Source: UBA3478 sp036782715
GTDB taxonomy: Bacteria > Bacteroidota > Bacteroidia > Flavobacteriales > Flavobacteriaceae
Assembly (NCBI GenBank): GCA_036782715.1
Contig: DAIPYN010000003.1
Location: 1-64,000, forward strand
Length of the DNA: 64,000 bases
Direction of reading: 5' to 3'
Positions 9,376 to 18,466 of the stretch are shown in pieces (positions within the stretch are counted from its first letter, which is position 1; each line of letters starts with the position of its first letter). Made by a program: the position numbers and the translations under genes. The notes under the pieces are model-generated. The model was not told the DNA's origin, made no database searches, and worked only from the letters and a program-made list of their open reading frames with translations.

Positions 9376-10716
9376 TTATTCAGCCATTTGAAATGACTCC
9401 ATGAATTTGGTGGTATAGTTACCCGCAATATAATCTGGGTGGTCCATAAGCTGTCTGTGGAAAGGAATCGTGGTTTTTACCCCTTCAATCACAAACTCAT
9501 CTAAAGCTCTTCTCATCTTACTAATCGCCTCTTCTCTAGTTTGAGCCGTAGTGATGAGTTTAGCAATCATTGAATCGTAATTTGGTGGAATTACATACCC
9601 GCTATAGACGTGAGTGTCTAAACGAACCCCATGGCCTCCTGGCATATGGAGCGTAGTGATTTTACCTGGAGAAGGTCTAAAGTCATTGTAAGGATCTTCA
9701 GCGTTGATACGACACTCGATAGAGTGCAGTTTTGGCTCGTAATTCTTACCTGAAATTGCCACCCCGGCAGCAACTAATATTTGCTCTCTAATCAAGTCGT
9801 GATCAACTACCTGCTCAGTAATAGGGTGCTCCACCTGAATACGGGTGTTCATTTCCATGAAATAGAAGTCTCCGTTCTTGTCAACAAGAAATTCAACGGT
9901 TCCCGCTCCTTCGTATCCAATGTATTCAGCTGCTTTAACCGCGGCTTCTCCCATACGCTTTCTAAGCTTAGGAGTCATAAACGGTGATGGTGTCTCCTCA
10001 GTAAGTTTTTGGTGACGTCTTTGCACTGAACAGTCTCTTTCAGATAAGTGACATGCTTGACCATTCTGGTCTCCGACCACTTGAATTTCAATATGTCTTG
10101 GTTCAAGAATCAGTTTTTCCATGTACATACCTCCGTTTCCGAAGGCTGCAGTAGCTTCTTGAACGGCAGAGTTGAAATGCATTTCCATTTCCTCTTCAGC
10201 CCAAATAGCACGCATTCCTTTACCTCCACCACCAGCAGTGGCTTTAATCATTACCGGATAGCCCATCTCTTTAGCCGTCTTTTTAGCATCAGCTAGATCT
10301 TTTAGAAGACCATCAGAACCAGGAATAGTAGGTACTCCTGCCTCTTTCATGGTTTGCTTAGCAGTAGCCTTGTCTCCCATTCGGTCGATTTGTTCGGCTG
10401 AAGCTCCAATAAACTTGATCCCGTGCTCTGAACAAATCTTAGAGAATTTCGCATTCTCAGATAAGAACCCATAACCTGGGTGTATCGCATCTGCATTAGT
10501 AATTTCAGCTGCAGCAATAATATTAGGAATCTTTAAATAAGACTCTGAACTAGGGGCTGGGCCGATACAAACTGCCTCGTCGGCAAATCGTACGTGAAGA
10601 CTTTCTTCGTCGGCCTTCGAGTAAACGGCAACTGTTTTAATGCCCATTTCGCGACAAGTTCGGATGATGCGCAGTGCAATCTCTCCGCGATTCGCGATGA
10701 GTATTTTTTTAAACAT
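9376..10716 (-). CDS. accC: Acetyl-CoA carboxylase, biotin carboxylase subunit
   Basis: The enzyme carboxylates the biotin of AccB using ATP and bicarbonate, the first half-reaction of malonyl-CoA synthesis. The start MFKKILIANRGEIA is diagnostic. The ATP-grasp glycine loop GGGGKGM is at residues 162-168, and the active-site segments MEMNTRIQVEHP and RINAEDP are present. The 446-residue length is normal for the stand-alone subunit. It is the last gene of a minus-strand fatty-acid operon, 10 bases after accB. Confidence 0.97.
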   Translation of the reverse strand: MFKKILIANRGEIALRIIRTCREMGIKTVAVYSKADEESLHVRFADEAVCIGPAPSSESYLKIPNIIAAAEITNADAIHPGYGFLSENAKFSKICSEHGIKFIGASAEQIDRMGDKATAKQTMKEAGVPTIPGSDGLLKDLADAKKTAKEMGYPVMIKATAGGGGKGMRAIWAEEEMEMHFNSAVQEATAAFGNGGMYMEKLILEPRHIEIQVVGDQNGQACHLSERDCSVQRRHQKLTEETPSPFMTPKLRKRMGEAAVKAAEYIGYEGAGTVEFLVDKNGDFYFMEMNTRIQVEHPITEQVVDHDLIREQILVAAGVAISGKNYEPKLHSIECRINAEDPYNDFRPSPGKITTLHMPGGHGVRLDTHVYSGYVIPPNYDSMIAKLITTAQTREEAISKMRRALDEFVIEGVKTTIPFHRQLMDHPDYIAGNYTTKFMESFQMAE

Positions 10717-10726
10717 GACGATCTAA

Positions 10727-11215
10727 TTAAGAAGGGTCTACTAAGAAAAGAGGTTGATCAAATTCAACCGGAGAAGCATCGTCTACTAAAATCTTAACGA
10801 CTTTACCTGAAACTTCTGACTCGATATCGTTAAAGAGCTTCATTGCTTCAATCACACAAAGAACATCTCCTTCGCCAATCGATGAACCTACCTCAACAAA
10901 GTTTGGCTTGTCTGGAGATGGTTTACGATAGAATGTTCCAATAATCGGAGACTTAACGGTGATGTACTTGCTTAAATCCTCTTCCTCCTTAGCAGGAGCA
11001 GCCGGAGCCGGAGCAGCCGGAGCCGCTGGTGCCGCAGCAACTGGAGCCATAGCCGCATGAACTGGGATTTGCTGAACAATGGTAGCCTCTGCTTGGCCCG
11101 TCGACTCTGAGGTCGTCTTAATGGTAATCTTGATGTCTTCGGTCTCGAGTTTCACCTCGCTAGCGCCAGATTTGGCAACGAAGCGAATGAGATTTTGAAT
11201 TTCTTTAATATCCAT
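10727..11215 (-). CDS. accB: Acetyl-CoA carboxylase biotin carboxyl carrier protein
   Basis: This is the biotin carrier subunit. The C-terminal biotinyl domain has the attachment motif EAMK (residues 123-126, biotin on K126). An alanine/proline-rich flexible linker spans about residues 52-75. The N-terminal domain begins MDIKEIQNLIRFV. It lies between fabH and accC in the same direction, with gaps of about 12 and 10 bases, so the carrier and its carboxylase are made together. Confidence 0.97.
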   Translation of the reverse strand: MDIKEIQNLIRFVAKSGASEVKLETEDIKITIKTTSESTGQAEATIVQQIPVHAAMAPVAAAPAAPAAPAPAAPAKEEEDLSKYITVKSPIIGTFYRKPSPDKPNFVEVGSSIGEGDVLCVIEAMKLFNDIESEVSGKVVKILVDDASPVEFDQPLFLVDPS

Positions 11216-11227
11216 TACGTTACTTAT

Positions 11228-12229
11228 TTATTCTTGTTTTGTGTATGCCCATTTTATAAACGCTGCTCCCCAGGTAAAACCTGCACCAAAAGCAGCAAAA
11301 ACTAGATTGTCTCCCTTTCTCAGTTGCGATTCGTAGTCGCACAGTAGAAGGGGAATAGTGGCTGCTGTGGTATTTCCATAGCGACCAATGTTCATCAAGA
11401 CTTTGTCATCCCCAATACCCATACGCTTTGCAGTGGCATCGATAATGCGTTTATTGGCTTGATGAGCAATCAAATATCGGACATCTTGATGACTCAGTCC
11501 ATTTCTTGACATGATTTCTGCAGCCGCATCCGCCATATTGCTAACTGCGAACTTGAAAACAACGCGTCCGTCTTGATAAATATAATGTTTCTTTTCGGCT
11601 ATCGTTTTTTCGGTAGGGGGATACAATGATCCTCCGGCCTGAATGCCTAAATGGTCTTTACCAACACCGTCACTTCGAAGATACTCGTCGACAAATCCTA
11701 GGCCTTCGCTGTTAGGCTCTAAAAGAGCAGCGCCAGCACCATCCCCAAACAACACACAGGTGGTTCGGTCGGTGTAGTCAACAATTGACGACATCATATC
11801 TGCTCCTACCAGTACTACCTTCTTGTAGCGGCCCGATTCGATATAGGCCGATGCCACCGACATGCCGTACAAAAAACCCGAACAAGCCGCTTGAAGATCA
11901 AAAGCAAAGGCGTTTTTCGCGCCGAGGTTTGTAGCTACCTGTGCTGCTGTGGCAACAACAGGCATATCAGGGGTAGCGGTAGCAACTAATAAAAGGTCAA
12001 TGTCAAGGGGGTTAAGTCCTGACTTCTTCATCAGATCCCTTACGGCCTCAGTAGCCATAAAGGCCGTTGCTTTACCAGGAACGTCTAGAATACGTCGCTC
12101 TTTGATACCTGTACGAGTGGTAATCCACTCGTCATTAGTCTCAACCATTTTTTCTAAAGCGGCATTGTCTAAGACCTTTTCTGGAAGGTACTTTCCAATT
12201 GCTGTAATTGCAGCCGTTGTTCTTGGCAT
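11228..12229 (-). CDS. fabH: 3-oxoacyl-ACP synthase III
   Basis: The enzyme starts fatty-acid synthesis by condensing a short acyl-CoA with malonyl-ACP. The catalytic triad is visible as Cys (in LQAACSGFLYG), His (in LIAHQANKRI) and Asn (in GRYGNTTAAT), about C116, H256 and N286. I used the ATG at 12229 (MPRTTAAITAIG); a TTG start three codons upstream is possible. A terminator-like hairpin separates it from rpmF upstream, so it may have its own promoter or be partly attenuated. It is followed by accB and accC, which supply malonyl-CoA. Confidence 0.96.
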   Translation of the reverse strand: MPRTTAAITAIGKYLPEKVLDNAALEKMVETNDEWITTRTGIKERRILDVPGKATAFMATEAVRDLMKKSGLNPLDIDLLLVATATPDMPVVATAAQVATNLGAKNAFAFDLQAACSGFLYGMSVASAYIESGRYKKVVLVGADMMSSIVDYTDRTTCVLFGDGAGAALLEPNSEGLGFVDEYLRSDGVGKDHLGIQAGGSLYPPTEKTIAEKKHYIYQDGRVVFKFAVSNMADAAAEIMSRNGLSHQDVRYLIAHQANKRIIDATAKRMGIGDDKVLMNIGRYGNTTAATIPLLLCDYESQLRKGDNLVFAAFGAGFTWGAAFIKWAYTKQE

Positions 12230-12296
12230 AAAAGGCAACTTTTGGTTGAGCGAAATTACTGTTTTTTTGAGAAGGGTGAGATTTCGGTGTAGTCCA

Positions 12297-12332
12297 TAAA
12301 AAAACTCTCGTGTCTCTAATTACACGAGAGTT
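12297..12332 (-). terminator. Intrinsic terminator/attenuator between rpmF and fabH
   Basis: An 11-base perfect stem (AACTCTCGTGT with ACACGAGAGTT) around an eight-base loop is followed on the minus strand by seven T residues. It lies 24 bases after the rpmF stop and about 70 bases before the fabH start. Confidence 0.85.
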
Positions 12333-12355
12333 CTAGATCTTTATTCGACCGAAAT

Positions 12356-12556
12356 TTACTCCGCTGCTACTTCTTCTGCAGCGTCGATAAGCACCTGTCC
12401 ACGGTAGTAAAGTTTACCCTCGTGCCAGTGAGCGCGGTGCATTAAGTGCACCTCTCCGGTAGTTGAATCTTTTGCTAGAGTTGGAGCAACCGCTTTGTAG
12501 TGTGTGCGTCTCTTGTCTCTACGCGTTTTCGATATTTTTCTTTTAGGATGTGCCAT
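12356..12556 (-). CDS. rpmF: 50S ribosomal protein L32
   Basis: This is a small protein of the large ribosomal subunit. The 66 residues begin MAHPKRKISKTRRDKRRTHY, the basic L32 signature. The zinc-ribbon cysteines of some L32 proteins are absent. It directly follows the DUF177 gene on the minus strand, the same YceD-RpmF pairing found in many bacteria, and is followed by a terminator. Confidence 0.97.
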   Translation of the reverse strand: MAHPKRKISKTRRDKRRTHYKAVAPTLAKDSTTGEVHLMHRAHWHEGKLYYRGQVLIDAAEEVAAE

Positions 12557-12578
12557 ATCTTCCTTATTTAATAGTCTT

Positions 12579-13109
12579 TTATTTCAATAAATCTTTTAAA
12601 GCGTCCCATCTCGGGTCACTTTCGTTAGTTTCTTCTTTTTCCTCTACTATTTTCGGCTTGAGGTCTTCAAGCTTATCAAGCAGCGGTGATTCTAATGATC
12701 CGTCTTCAACGCCTGGGTGTATTCGCTTCTGTGGAAGACTAAGCACCGTCATTTCATACAGATATTGTGCAACATTGAACTGGTATTCGCCATGAGGTAA
12801 AACGAGAAGCTCGTCATCTTCATCATTGTACTCTTCCCCGAACTTGATTACTAGGTCGAGGGTAGGGTTTACCTTCATTTCAAACGGCTCGTTGGTAAGA
12901 TCACAGCTGACCTCAACAGTTCCTTTTCCTTTTACTGCGAGCTCCATCATTGTGCTGCCCTTAGTAAGGATCGCCTGAACGATGATCGCTGCGTTGCAAA
13001 ACTCATTAAAACCAAAATGCTCAAAGAACGAATCATTAAGTTCATATTCAAACTCATGATTTCCTTGCTTGAGACCTATAAAGGAAATGTCAAAATCCTT
13101 TAACTTCAT
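12579..13109 (-). CDS. DUF177 (YceD-like) protein
   Basis: A 176-residue soluble protein of the YceD/DUF177 family, whose members are found beside rpmF and are linked to 23S rRNA accumulation. The family's conserved core of beta strands with a CDLTNEPF segment is present. The C-terminal tail is acidic and lysine-rich (EEKEETNESDPRWDALKDLL). The ATG at 13109 (MKLKDFDISF) is preferred over a TTG eight codons upstream, because it is a standard start and leaves a 30-base leader after the promoter. It is the first gene of the rpmF operon. Confidence 0.88.
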   Translation of the reverse strand: MKLKDFDISFIGLKQGNHEFEYELNDSFFEHFGFNEFCNAAIIVQAILTKGSTMMELAVKGKGTVEVSCDLTNEPFEMKVNPTLDLVIKFGEEYNDEDDELLVLPHGEYQFNVAQYLYEMTVLSLPQKRIHPGVEDGSLESPLLDKLEDLKPKIVEEKEETNESDPRWDALKDLLK

Positions 13110-13144
13110 GATTAGATGCTTTATAGAGCCCAAGTTAAGGCCTG

Positions 13145-13173
13145 CAAATATAGAACTAATTTAGGAATTTCAA
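13145..13173 (-). promoter_or_regulatory. Promoter of the DUF177-rpmF(-fabH-accBC) operon
   Basis: On the minus strand TTG (13173-13171), an 18-base spacer and TATATTTG (13152-13145) match the Bacteroidota -33/-7 consensus. It lies between the pdxA stop codon and the DUF177 start, so this operon is independent of pdxA. Confidence 0.75.
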
Positions 13174-13183
13174 AGCGCCCTAC

Positions 13184-14251
13184 CTAGACGAATTTTTGTC
13201 TTCTTTTTTCCTTTCTCTCCTGAACCTTAAGCACATCCGAGCTCATTTCGGCATAACCTTCTCGTGATCGAAACACATCGACAGCAGTGAAGACCGCTTC
13301 TTTAAAAGAGCTTTCATCAGCAATTCCCTTACCTGCGATCTCATATGCGGTGCCATGGTCGGGAGAAGTTCTGACCTTCGAAAGGCCAGCGGTATAGTTT
13401 ACACCCTTTCCAAAAGACAGGGTCTTAAAAGGAACCAAGCCTTGGTCGTGATAGGCAGCTAAAATGGCATCAAACTGGGTGTAGCTGTTAGACCCAAAGA
13501 ATCCATCTGCTGCATAAGGTCCAAAAACAAGATGACCTTCTTCAAACAGTTCAGCAACTGCAGGCTTCATGATCTTTTCGTCCTCTTCACCTATGGTTCC
13601 ATTATCACCACTATGGGGGTTGATTCCCAAGAGTGCGATTTTGGGTCGTATAATCCCGAAATCCTCTCGTAACGACTTCATCATTGTGGCAACTTTAGAG
13701 CGAATCAGCTTGGTAGTTATAGCGTCGCTCACTTTCGATACTGCAATGTGGTCAGTAAGGAGGCCTACTCGTAAACGGTCTGCAACCATAAACATCAAAG
13801 CTTCAGCCCCAAGTTCTTTTGCTAAATAATCAGTATGACCCGGAAAGCTAAACGTCTCTGATTGTATATTGCTCTTATTGATTGGTGCAGTCACCAATGC
13901 GTCTATTTGGCCTTCTTTGAGCGCCTTAGTTGCGGCCTCTAGGGAGGCTACAGCTAATTTGCCAGCTTCAGGAGTGTTTTGTCCAAAGGCCAGGTCAAAT
14001 TCTGTGTCGAAAGCTTGGTAAACATTAATCTTGCCCGACTCTATTCGGCTTAAGTCTTTAATTCCATGAAATTTTATGTCCAAATTCAGCTCACTGATCT
14101 GGCTTGACATGGTTTTATTAGAGGCAAAGAAGACCGGGGTGCAATTGCTTAGCATCCGCGAATCAAGAAAGGTTTTTAGGGCTACTTCGCAGCCTATACC
14201 GTTTAGATCGCCAACAGAAATGCCTATTTTTACCGTATTATTTGCTTTCAT
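13184..14251 (-). CDS. pdxA: 4-hydroxythreonine-4-phosphate dehydrogenase
   Basis: The enzyme oxidises 4-phosphohydroxy-threonine in the DXP-dependent pathway to pyridoxal phosphate. The family blocks TAPINKSNI, FPGHTDYLA, LGINPHSGDNG and AYHDQGLVPFK are all present, including the metal-binding histidines. The 355-residue length is normal. It is divergent from riboflavin synthase across a 46-base gap. A TAACTTCG at 14278-14271 on the minus strand is a weak promoter candidate. Confidence 0.95.
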   Translation of the reverse strand: MKANNTVKIGISVGDLNGIGCEVALKTFLDSRMLSNCTPVFFASNKTMSSQISELNLDIKFHGIKDLSRIESGKINVYQAFDTEFDLAFGQNTPEAGKLAVASLEAATKALKEGQIDALVTAPINKSNIQSETFSFPGHTDYLAKELGAEALMFMVADRLRVGLLTDHIAVSKVSDAITTKLIRSKVATMMKSLREDFGIIRPKIALLGINPHSGDNGTIGEEDEKIMKPAVAELFEEGHLVFGPYAADGFFGSNSYTQFDAILAAYHDQGLVPFKTLSFGKGVNYTAGLSKVRTSPDHGTAYEIAGKGIADESSFKEAVFTAVDVFRSREGYAEMSSDVLKVQERKEKRRQKFV

Positions 14252-14297
14252 AGATAGACTATTGAAGCAACGAAGTTACTGAAATTTATACCGCAGT

Positions 14298-14888
14298 ATG
14301 TTTACAGGAATCATAGAAACCGTAGCAAAAGTTGTTACAGTTGAGAGAGAAGGCACTAACCTTCATTTAACCCTTGAAAGTAATCTAACTAACGAATTAA
14401 AAATCGATCAAAGTCTGGCGCACAATGGCGTGTGTTTAACTGTGGTGAAAATCGACGGCTCGAAATACACCGTAACCGCCATCGAAGAGACCTTATTAAA
14501 ATCAGCGGTCGGCGAACTTGAAGTAGGTAGTGTTGTAAATCTTGAACGAGCGATGCAATTGGGCGCACGACTTGATGGACACATTGTTCAAGGCCACGTG
14601 GATACCACCGCTACCTGTACTGAGGTTATCAATAAAGACGGTAGTTGGATCTTTTCGTTCGAATACCCTTCAAACCCAGAGCACATCACTATCGAAAAGG
14701 GCTCCATAACCGTAGACGGCACCTCACTAACGGTAGTCAATTCTAAAGAAAATAGCTTTAGTGTCGCTATTATTCCTTACACCTATGAACACACTCGATT
14801 CAACAGCTACCAAGTGGGCACAAAAGTGAATCTAGAGTTTGATCTGGTGGGCAAATACATCGCTAAACTACACGCCAGACAGCAATAG
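14298..14888 (+). CDS. ribE: Riboflavin synthase, alpha chain
   Basis: The enzyme converts two 6,7-dimethyl-8-ribityllumazine molecules to riboflavin. The two lumazine-binding repeats are clear: MFTGIIETV with NGVCLTV in the first half and HIVQGHVD with DGTSLTVV in the second. The length of 196 residues is normal. It is a single gene, convergent with the transporter that follows, whose stop begins one base after this one. No FMN riboswitch fits in the 46-base gap upstream. Confidence 0.95.
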   Translation: MFTGIIETVAKVVTVEREGTNLHLTLESNLTNELKIDQSLAHNGVCLTVVKIDGSKYTVTAIEETLLKSAVGELEVGSVVNLERAMQLGARLDGHIVQGHVDTTATCTEVINKDGSWIFSFEYPSNPEHITIEKGSITVDGTSLTVVNSKENSFSVAIIPYTYEHTRFNSYQVGTKVNLEFDLVGKYIAKLHARQQ

Positions 14889-14889
14889 A

Positions 14890-16644
14890 TTATTTCTTAA
14901 GGGTCTTTCGAAGCAATAGACCTGCAGCCAACGCAATAGCTAAGAGAATCAGCGCCGACAGGCTCTCGCCGTAAAGCGCTTTTCCAACCGCAAAGAGTAA
15001 TCCATAAACTAGAACACAGCCCAAAAGCATTGACTTAATTCCTGAGCTCAAATAGGTAGATTCACTCTTGCCTCCAAACTTTTTCCAGCCTGCGCCTGAT
15101 AGATCTAGGGATTTGACAAACCCTTCTAACAACACTCTGTCTTCAGCGGGAGTTAAAAAGGTGACCGCTAGCCAAACGATCGTGGTAAAGAGAACGATGA
15201 AGGGATATTGCATATATCCAGGCATAAGACCCTCTGCTCCAAACAAGGCTTCGCCGAGAGGTGTAAATGCCAAGCTGATTGAAAGTATCCCTGACACCAA
15301 CATCGCTGCAATTTCAGACCAAGCATTAATACGCCACCAGAACCAACGAAGCATAAATAGCAGACCGGTTCCCGCTCCAAACATCAAAATCACATCGAAG
15401 AGCTGCTTTGCGTTCTGAAGACTAAGTGCAACTACAGCACTCAGGGCCATAAGCAGTAGTGTGCTAATCTGTCCGACTACCACTTTTTGACGCTCACTTG
15501 CCTCTGGTTTATAGGCTACAAATACATCGTACACCAAATAAGAAGCCCCCCAGTTCAAATGACTAGAAAGGGTAGATACATAAGCCGCTCCTAAAGACGC
15601 CAAAACCAAACCTAATAGTCCTGAAGGTAGCGAGGTCAACATGGCAGAATACGCCAAGTCGTTTCCTAGTTTGTCAGGGGTAACCTCAGGGAAAGCCGCT
15701 GCAATCGAGGCGATATCTGGGTACCTAATAAGTGAAGCAAGTGCAACTAAAATCCATGGCCATGGACGAATAGCGTAATGCATAATATTAAAGAAGAACG
15801 TCGCCCATACAGCATTAGACTCGTCTTTGGCTGCGAGCATTCGTTGTGCAACGTATCCACCCCCTCCCGGTTCTGCACCAGGATACCAACTACTCCACCA
15901 CTGCACTGCAATAGGAATAATAAAAAGTGTGATGAGCGCCTCGGTATTAGAAAAGCTGGGCACCAAGTCTAACTTATCGCTTACGTTCGGATGAGAAAAT
16001 AGCTGTGTCAACCCTCCAATGTCAGGTTCATTTACCAAAAAGTAAGCAGCTCCAAACGCTCCACAAATCGCTGCGATAAATAAAACAAAATCGGTATAAA
16101 TCACCCCCTTAAAACCGCCAATAGCACTAAAAAAGGCAGTGATCAACCCGGCTACTACAACCGTAACCACCGGGTCAAGACCTAACATTACTTGACCAAT
16201 TTTAATGGCAGCAAGGGTAACCCCCGACATCGCAAGCACATTAAAAAGAAGCCCTAGATATAAGGCTCTAAAACGTCTTAGGAATCGAGCCGGTTTTCCA
16301 CCATAACGCAACTGATAAAAGCCCATGTCTGTGGTAACCCCACTCTTACGCCATAATTCAGCAAAGACAAAAACCGTTAAGAGGCCTGTAAGTAAAAAGG
16401 CCCACCACACCCAGTTTCCTGAGACTCCCGATGAGCGCACGATATCAGTAACGAGATTAGGGGTGTCTGTAGAGAAGGTAGTTGCTACCATCGAGAACCC
16501 TAGTAGCCACCAAGGCATATTTCGGCCCGATAAAAAATACTCTGAACTGCTCTTATTGGCTGACTTGGCACTGTAAATTCCTATACCAAGTAGCAGGGCA
16601 ACAAAGGCCCCTATGATTAAAAAATCAAAGGTTTTAAGTTCCAT
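14890..16644 (-). CDS. Sodium:solute symporter (SSS family)
   Basis: An inner-membrane sodium-coupled transporter of 584 residues with about 13-14 hydrophobic helices. The N-terminal pattern SSSEYFLSGRNMPWWLLGFS and the following ATTFSTDTP are typical of SSS proteins. The substrate cannot be read from the sequence. It is the last gene of a minus-strand transport locus with SusC, SusD and a BCCT transporter. A perfect inverted repeat (16651-16667) lies six bases upstream of the start and may regulate this gene separately. Confidence 0.9.
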   Translation of the reverse strand: MELKTFDFLIIGAFVALLLGIGIYSAKSANKSSSEYFLSGRNMPWWLLGFSMVATTFSTDTPNLVTDIVRSSGVSGNWVWWAFLLTGLLTVFVFAELWRKSGVTTDMGFYQLRYGGKPARFLRRFRALYLGLLFNVLAMSGVTLAAIKIGQVMLGLDPVVTVVVAGLITAFFSAIGGFKGVIYTDFVLFIAAICGAFGAAYFLVNEPDIGGLTQLFSHPNVSDKLDLVPSFSNTEALITLFIIPIAVQWWSSWYPGAEPGGGGYVAQRMLAAKDESNAVWATFFFNIMHYAIRPWPWILVALASLIRYPDIASIAAAFPEVTPDKLGNDLAYSAMLTSLPSGLLGLVLASLGAAYVSTLSSHLNWGASYLVYDVFVAYKPEASERQKVVVGQISTLLLMALSAVVALSLQNAKQLFDVILMFGAGTGLLFMLRWFWWRINAWSEIAAMLVSGILSISLAFTPLGEALFGAEGLMPGYMQYPFIVLFTTIVWLAVTFLTPAEDRVLLEGFVKSLDLSGAGWKKFGGKSESTYLSSGIKSMLLGCVLVYGLLFAVGKALYGESLSALILLAIALAAGLLLRKTLKK

Positions 16645-16650
16645 ACATTG

Positions 16651-16667
16651 TTAGGTTTGGAACCTAA
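16651..16667. promoter_or_regulatory. Perfect inverted repeat upstream of the SSS symporter
   Basis: TTAGGTT and AACCTAA are separated by TGG. The repeat sits between the small lipoprotein gene and the symporter, ending six bases from the start codon. It could be a repressor operator or a short hairpin in the leader. Confidence 0.5.
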
Positions 16668-16696
16668 TATAGCCAATTTAATTTCGCGATCTACCC

Positions 16697-16909
16697 TTAG
16701 GAGCTAGGAATGCTGTCTACCACCACCTTTACTCGGCGGGCTTGATCTGTATTCAACTCTAACCGAAGCGACCCCATCATGGCTTGTATCTGCTCAGGAG
16801 TAGTATTTTCTGGCATTTCAATTTTGATCTGAATTTCTTCTGGAAATCGAACAGCAACGCAACTACTGAGAAATAGTACGGCTAAGAGTGCAAAGAAAAA
16901 TGGTTTCAT
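16697..16909 (-). CDS. Small lipoprotein of unknown function
   Basis: The 70-residue product starts MKPFFFALLAVLFLSSCVAV. This is a lipoprotein signal with the lipobox LSSC, so it is probably anchored in a membrane. The mature part is charged (IQIKIEMPENTTPEQIQAMM) with no family I recognise. I chose the ATG at 16909; an open frame nine codons longer overlaps the end of the BCCT gene. It follows that gene by 13 bases and is probably co-transcribed with it. Confidence 0.7.
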   Translation of the reverse strand: MKPFFFALLAVLFLSSCVAVRFPEEIQIKIEMPENTTPEQIQAMMGSLRLELNTDQARRVKVVVDSIPSS

Positions 16910-16922
16910 TGGTCGTGACTTT

Positions 16923-18461
16923 TTACAAAGATACATTTCTGTTTCTCTTCTCTATTCGATCCTCTTTTCTCTTAAAATACTTTAATCTTTTAAACGATTT
17001 CAAAAGACTATATACCATCACGAAAATGACAAAAAGAAACAAGATTCCTGTACTCACAGAGGCAGTTTGCATGGCTTTTAACCCTCCTCCTAAAAGGAGT
17101 GCAATGGCTACGGCTCCCTCGGTGAGAGCCCACAGAATACGTTGACCTACAGGGGCGTCTAGTTTTCCACCGGCGGTAATACTATCGATGACCAATGAAC
17201 CACTATCAGACGAGGTCACGAAAAATACAGCAACCATGAAAATACCTAAAAAACTAGTCAAGGCAGGCAGTGGAAACTCTTTAAGAAAAACAAATAGGGA
17301 GGTTGAACTATCTTTAAGAATGATCTCAGACAGTAAGCCTGGGTTTTCCATCTCAAGTGAAAGCGCAGAGCCCCCGAAAACTGAAATCCAGAAAAAAGTC
17401 ATCAAGGTAGGCACAAGTAATACTCCTAGCACAAATTCTCTAACCGTACGTCCTTTCGATACACGAGCAATGAACATCCCTACAAAAGGAGACCAAGCAA
17501 TCCACCAAGCCCAGTAAAAAACTGTCCAATCATTTTGCCACGAGGAGTCTACATAGGCTGAGGAGAACGTTCCAAGTTCAATAAATCGATCGAAATATCG
17601 GCCGGTTGACTCCACAAAAATTCGAACAATACTGAGTGCGTCTGATAAGAAAAGCATGCTTATCAAGAAAACCAGAGCGATGAATAAGTTTAAACGGCTC
17701 AAAAACTTAACTCCTTTTTTAAGCCCAGTTACCACCGAAATGGTTGCAATTAAAGTGATGATTACAATGATGCTAATTTGGGTTCCTTGACCTGGGTCAA
17801 CCCCAAATAAGTAGTTCAGTCCTGTCGCAATTTGACGGGCCCCAAATCCTAAAGAGGTTGCCAACCCGAAAAGAGTAGCGACTACCGCAATAATGTCGAT
17901 AATGTCTCCTGTTTTTCCGAATATCTTACGACCAAGAACTGGAAAAAATACCGATCGAAGCGAGAAAGGTAACTTTTTACTGAAACCATAATAAGCTAAG
18001 GACAAGCCTACGATACAATAAATGGCCCATGCGTGTAACCCATAGTGTAAAAACGTAAAATCAAGTGCTTGAATGGCTTGATCTTTTGCAGAATCAACAG
18101 GAATGGGCGGATTAGCAAAATGGGTGATTGGTTCAGACACGCTGAAATACAATAATCCAATACCCATACCGGCCGAAAAGAGCATCGCAAACCACGAAAA
18201 GACCGTAAACTCAGGCTTAGCGTGTTTACCACCAAGACGGTGCTTTCCGTACTTACTAAAGGCAATATAAAGGCAAATAACCACAAACAGGTTGACTCCT
18301 AAAATGAAGAGCCAACCCGTTGATTCTGTTACTAAATATGCTGTTTTGTCAAAAAATGCTCTAACAGGTTCTCCTCCTAATATGGACAAGAAAACAAAGG
18401 CTAGAATAAAAATTAATGAGGGGTAGAATACCCTTGGATAAACATCAAAGTATTTTTTCAT
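16923..18461 (-). CDS. BCCT family (betaine/carnitine/choline) transporter
   Basis: An inner-membrane transporter for quaternary-ammonium or related compounds. The 512 residues include about 12 helices. The glycine-rich GMGIG segment (residues 98-102) followed by YFSVSEP matches the sodium-coupled betaine carrier type. The family block AWWIAWSPFVGMFIARVSKG and the later SSDSGSLVID are also present. It begins five bases after the SusD stop, so it is tightly linked to the outer-membrane SusCD pair. No long C-terminal osmosensor like that of BetP is evident; only a short basic tail is present. Confidence 0.93.
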   Translation of the reverse strand: MKKYFDVYPRVFYPSLIFILAFVFLSILGGEPVRAFFDKTAYLVTESTGWLFILGVNLFVVICLYIAFSKYGKHRLGGKHAKPEFTVFSWFAMLFSAGMGIGLLYFSVSEPITHFANPPIPVDSAKDQAIQALDFTFLHYGLHAWAIYCIVGLSLAYYGFSKKLPFSLRSVFFPVLGRKIFGKTGDIIDIIAVVATLFGLATSLGFGARQIATGLNYLFGVDPGQGTQISIIVIITLIATISVVTGLKKGVKFLSRLNLFIALVFLISMLFLSDALSIVRIFVESTGRYFDRFIELGTFSSAYVDSSWQNDWTVFYWAWWIAWSPFVGMFIARVSKGRTVREFVLGVLLVPTLMTFFWISVFGGSALSLEMENPGLLSEIILKDSSTSLFVFLKEFPLPALTSFLGIFMVAVFFVTSSDSGSLVIDSITAGGKLDAPVGQRILWALTEGAVAIALLLGGGLKAMQTASVSTGILFLFVIFVMVYSLLKSFKRLKYFKRKEDRIEKRNRNVSL

Positions 18462-18466
18462 TGAAG

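Noticed and set aside
11949..12299. Open frame antisense to fabH, and similar antisense frames across lepA, glnS-gltX and the SusC gene
   Set aside because: They mirror the codon pattern of strongly supported genes, show no family signature, and lack promoters or sensible starts.
14590..14605. CACGTG in the riboflavin synthase gene (GGCCACGTGGAT) as a third parS
   Set aside because: Outside the central six to eight bases it does not match the parS arms.
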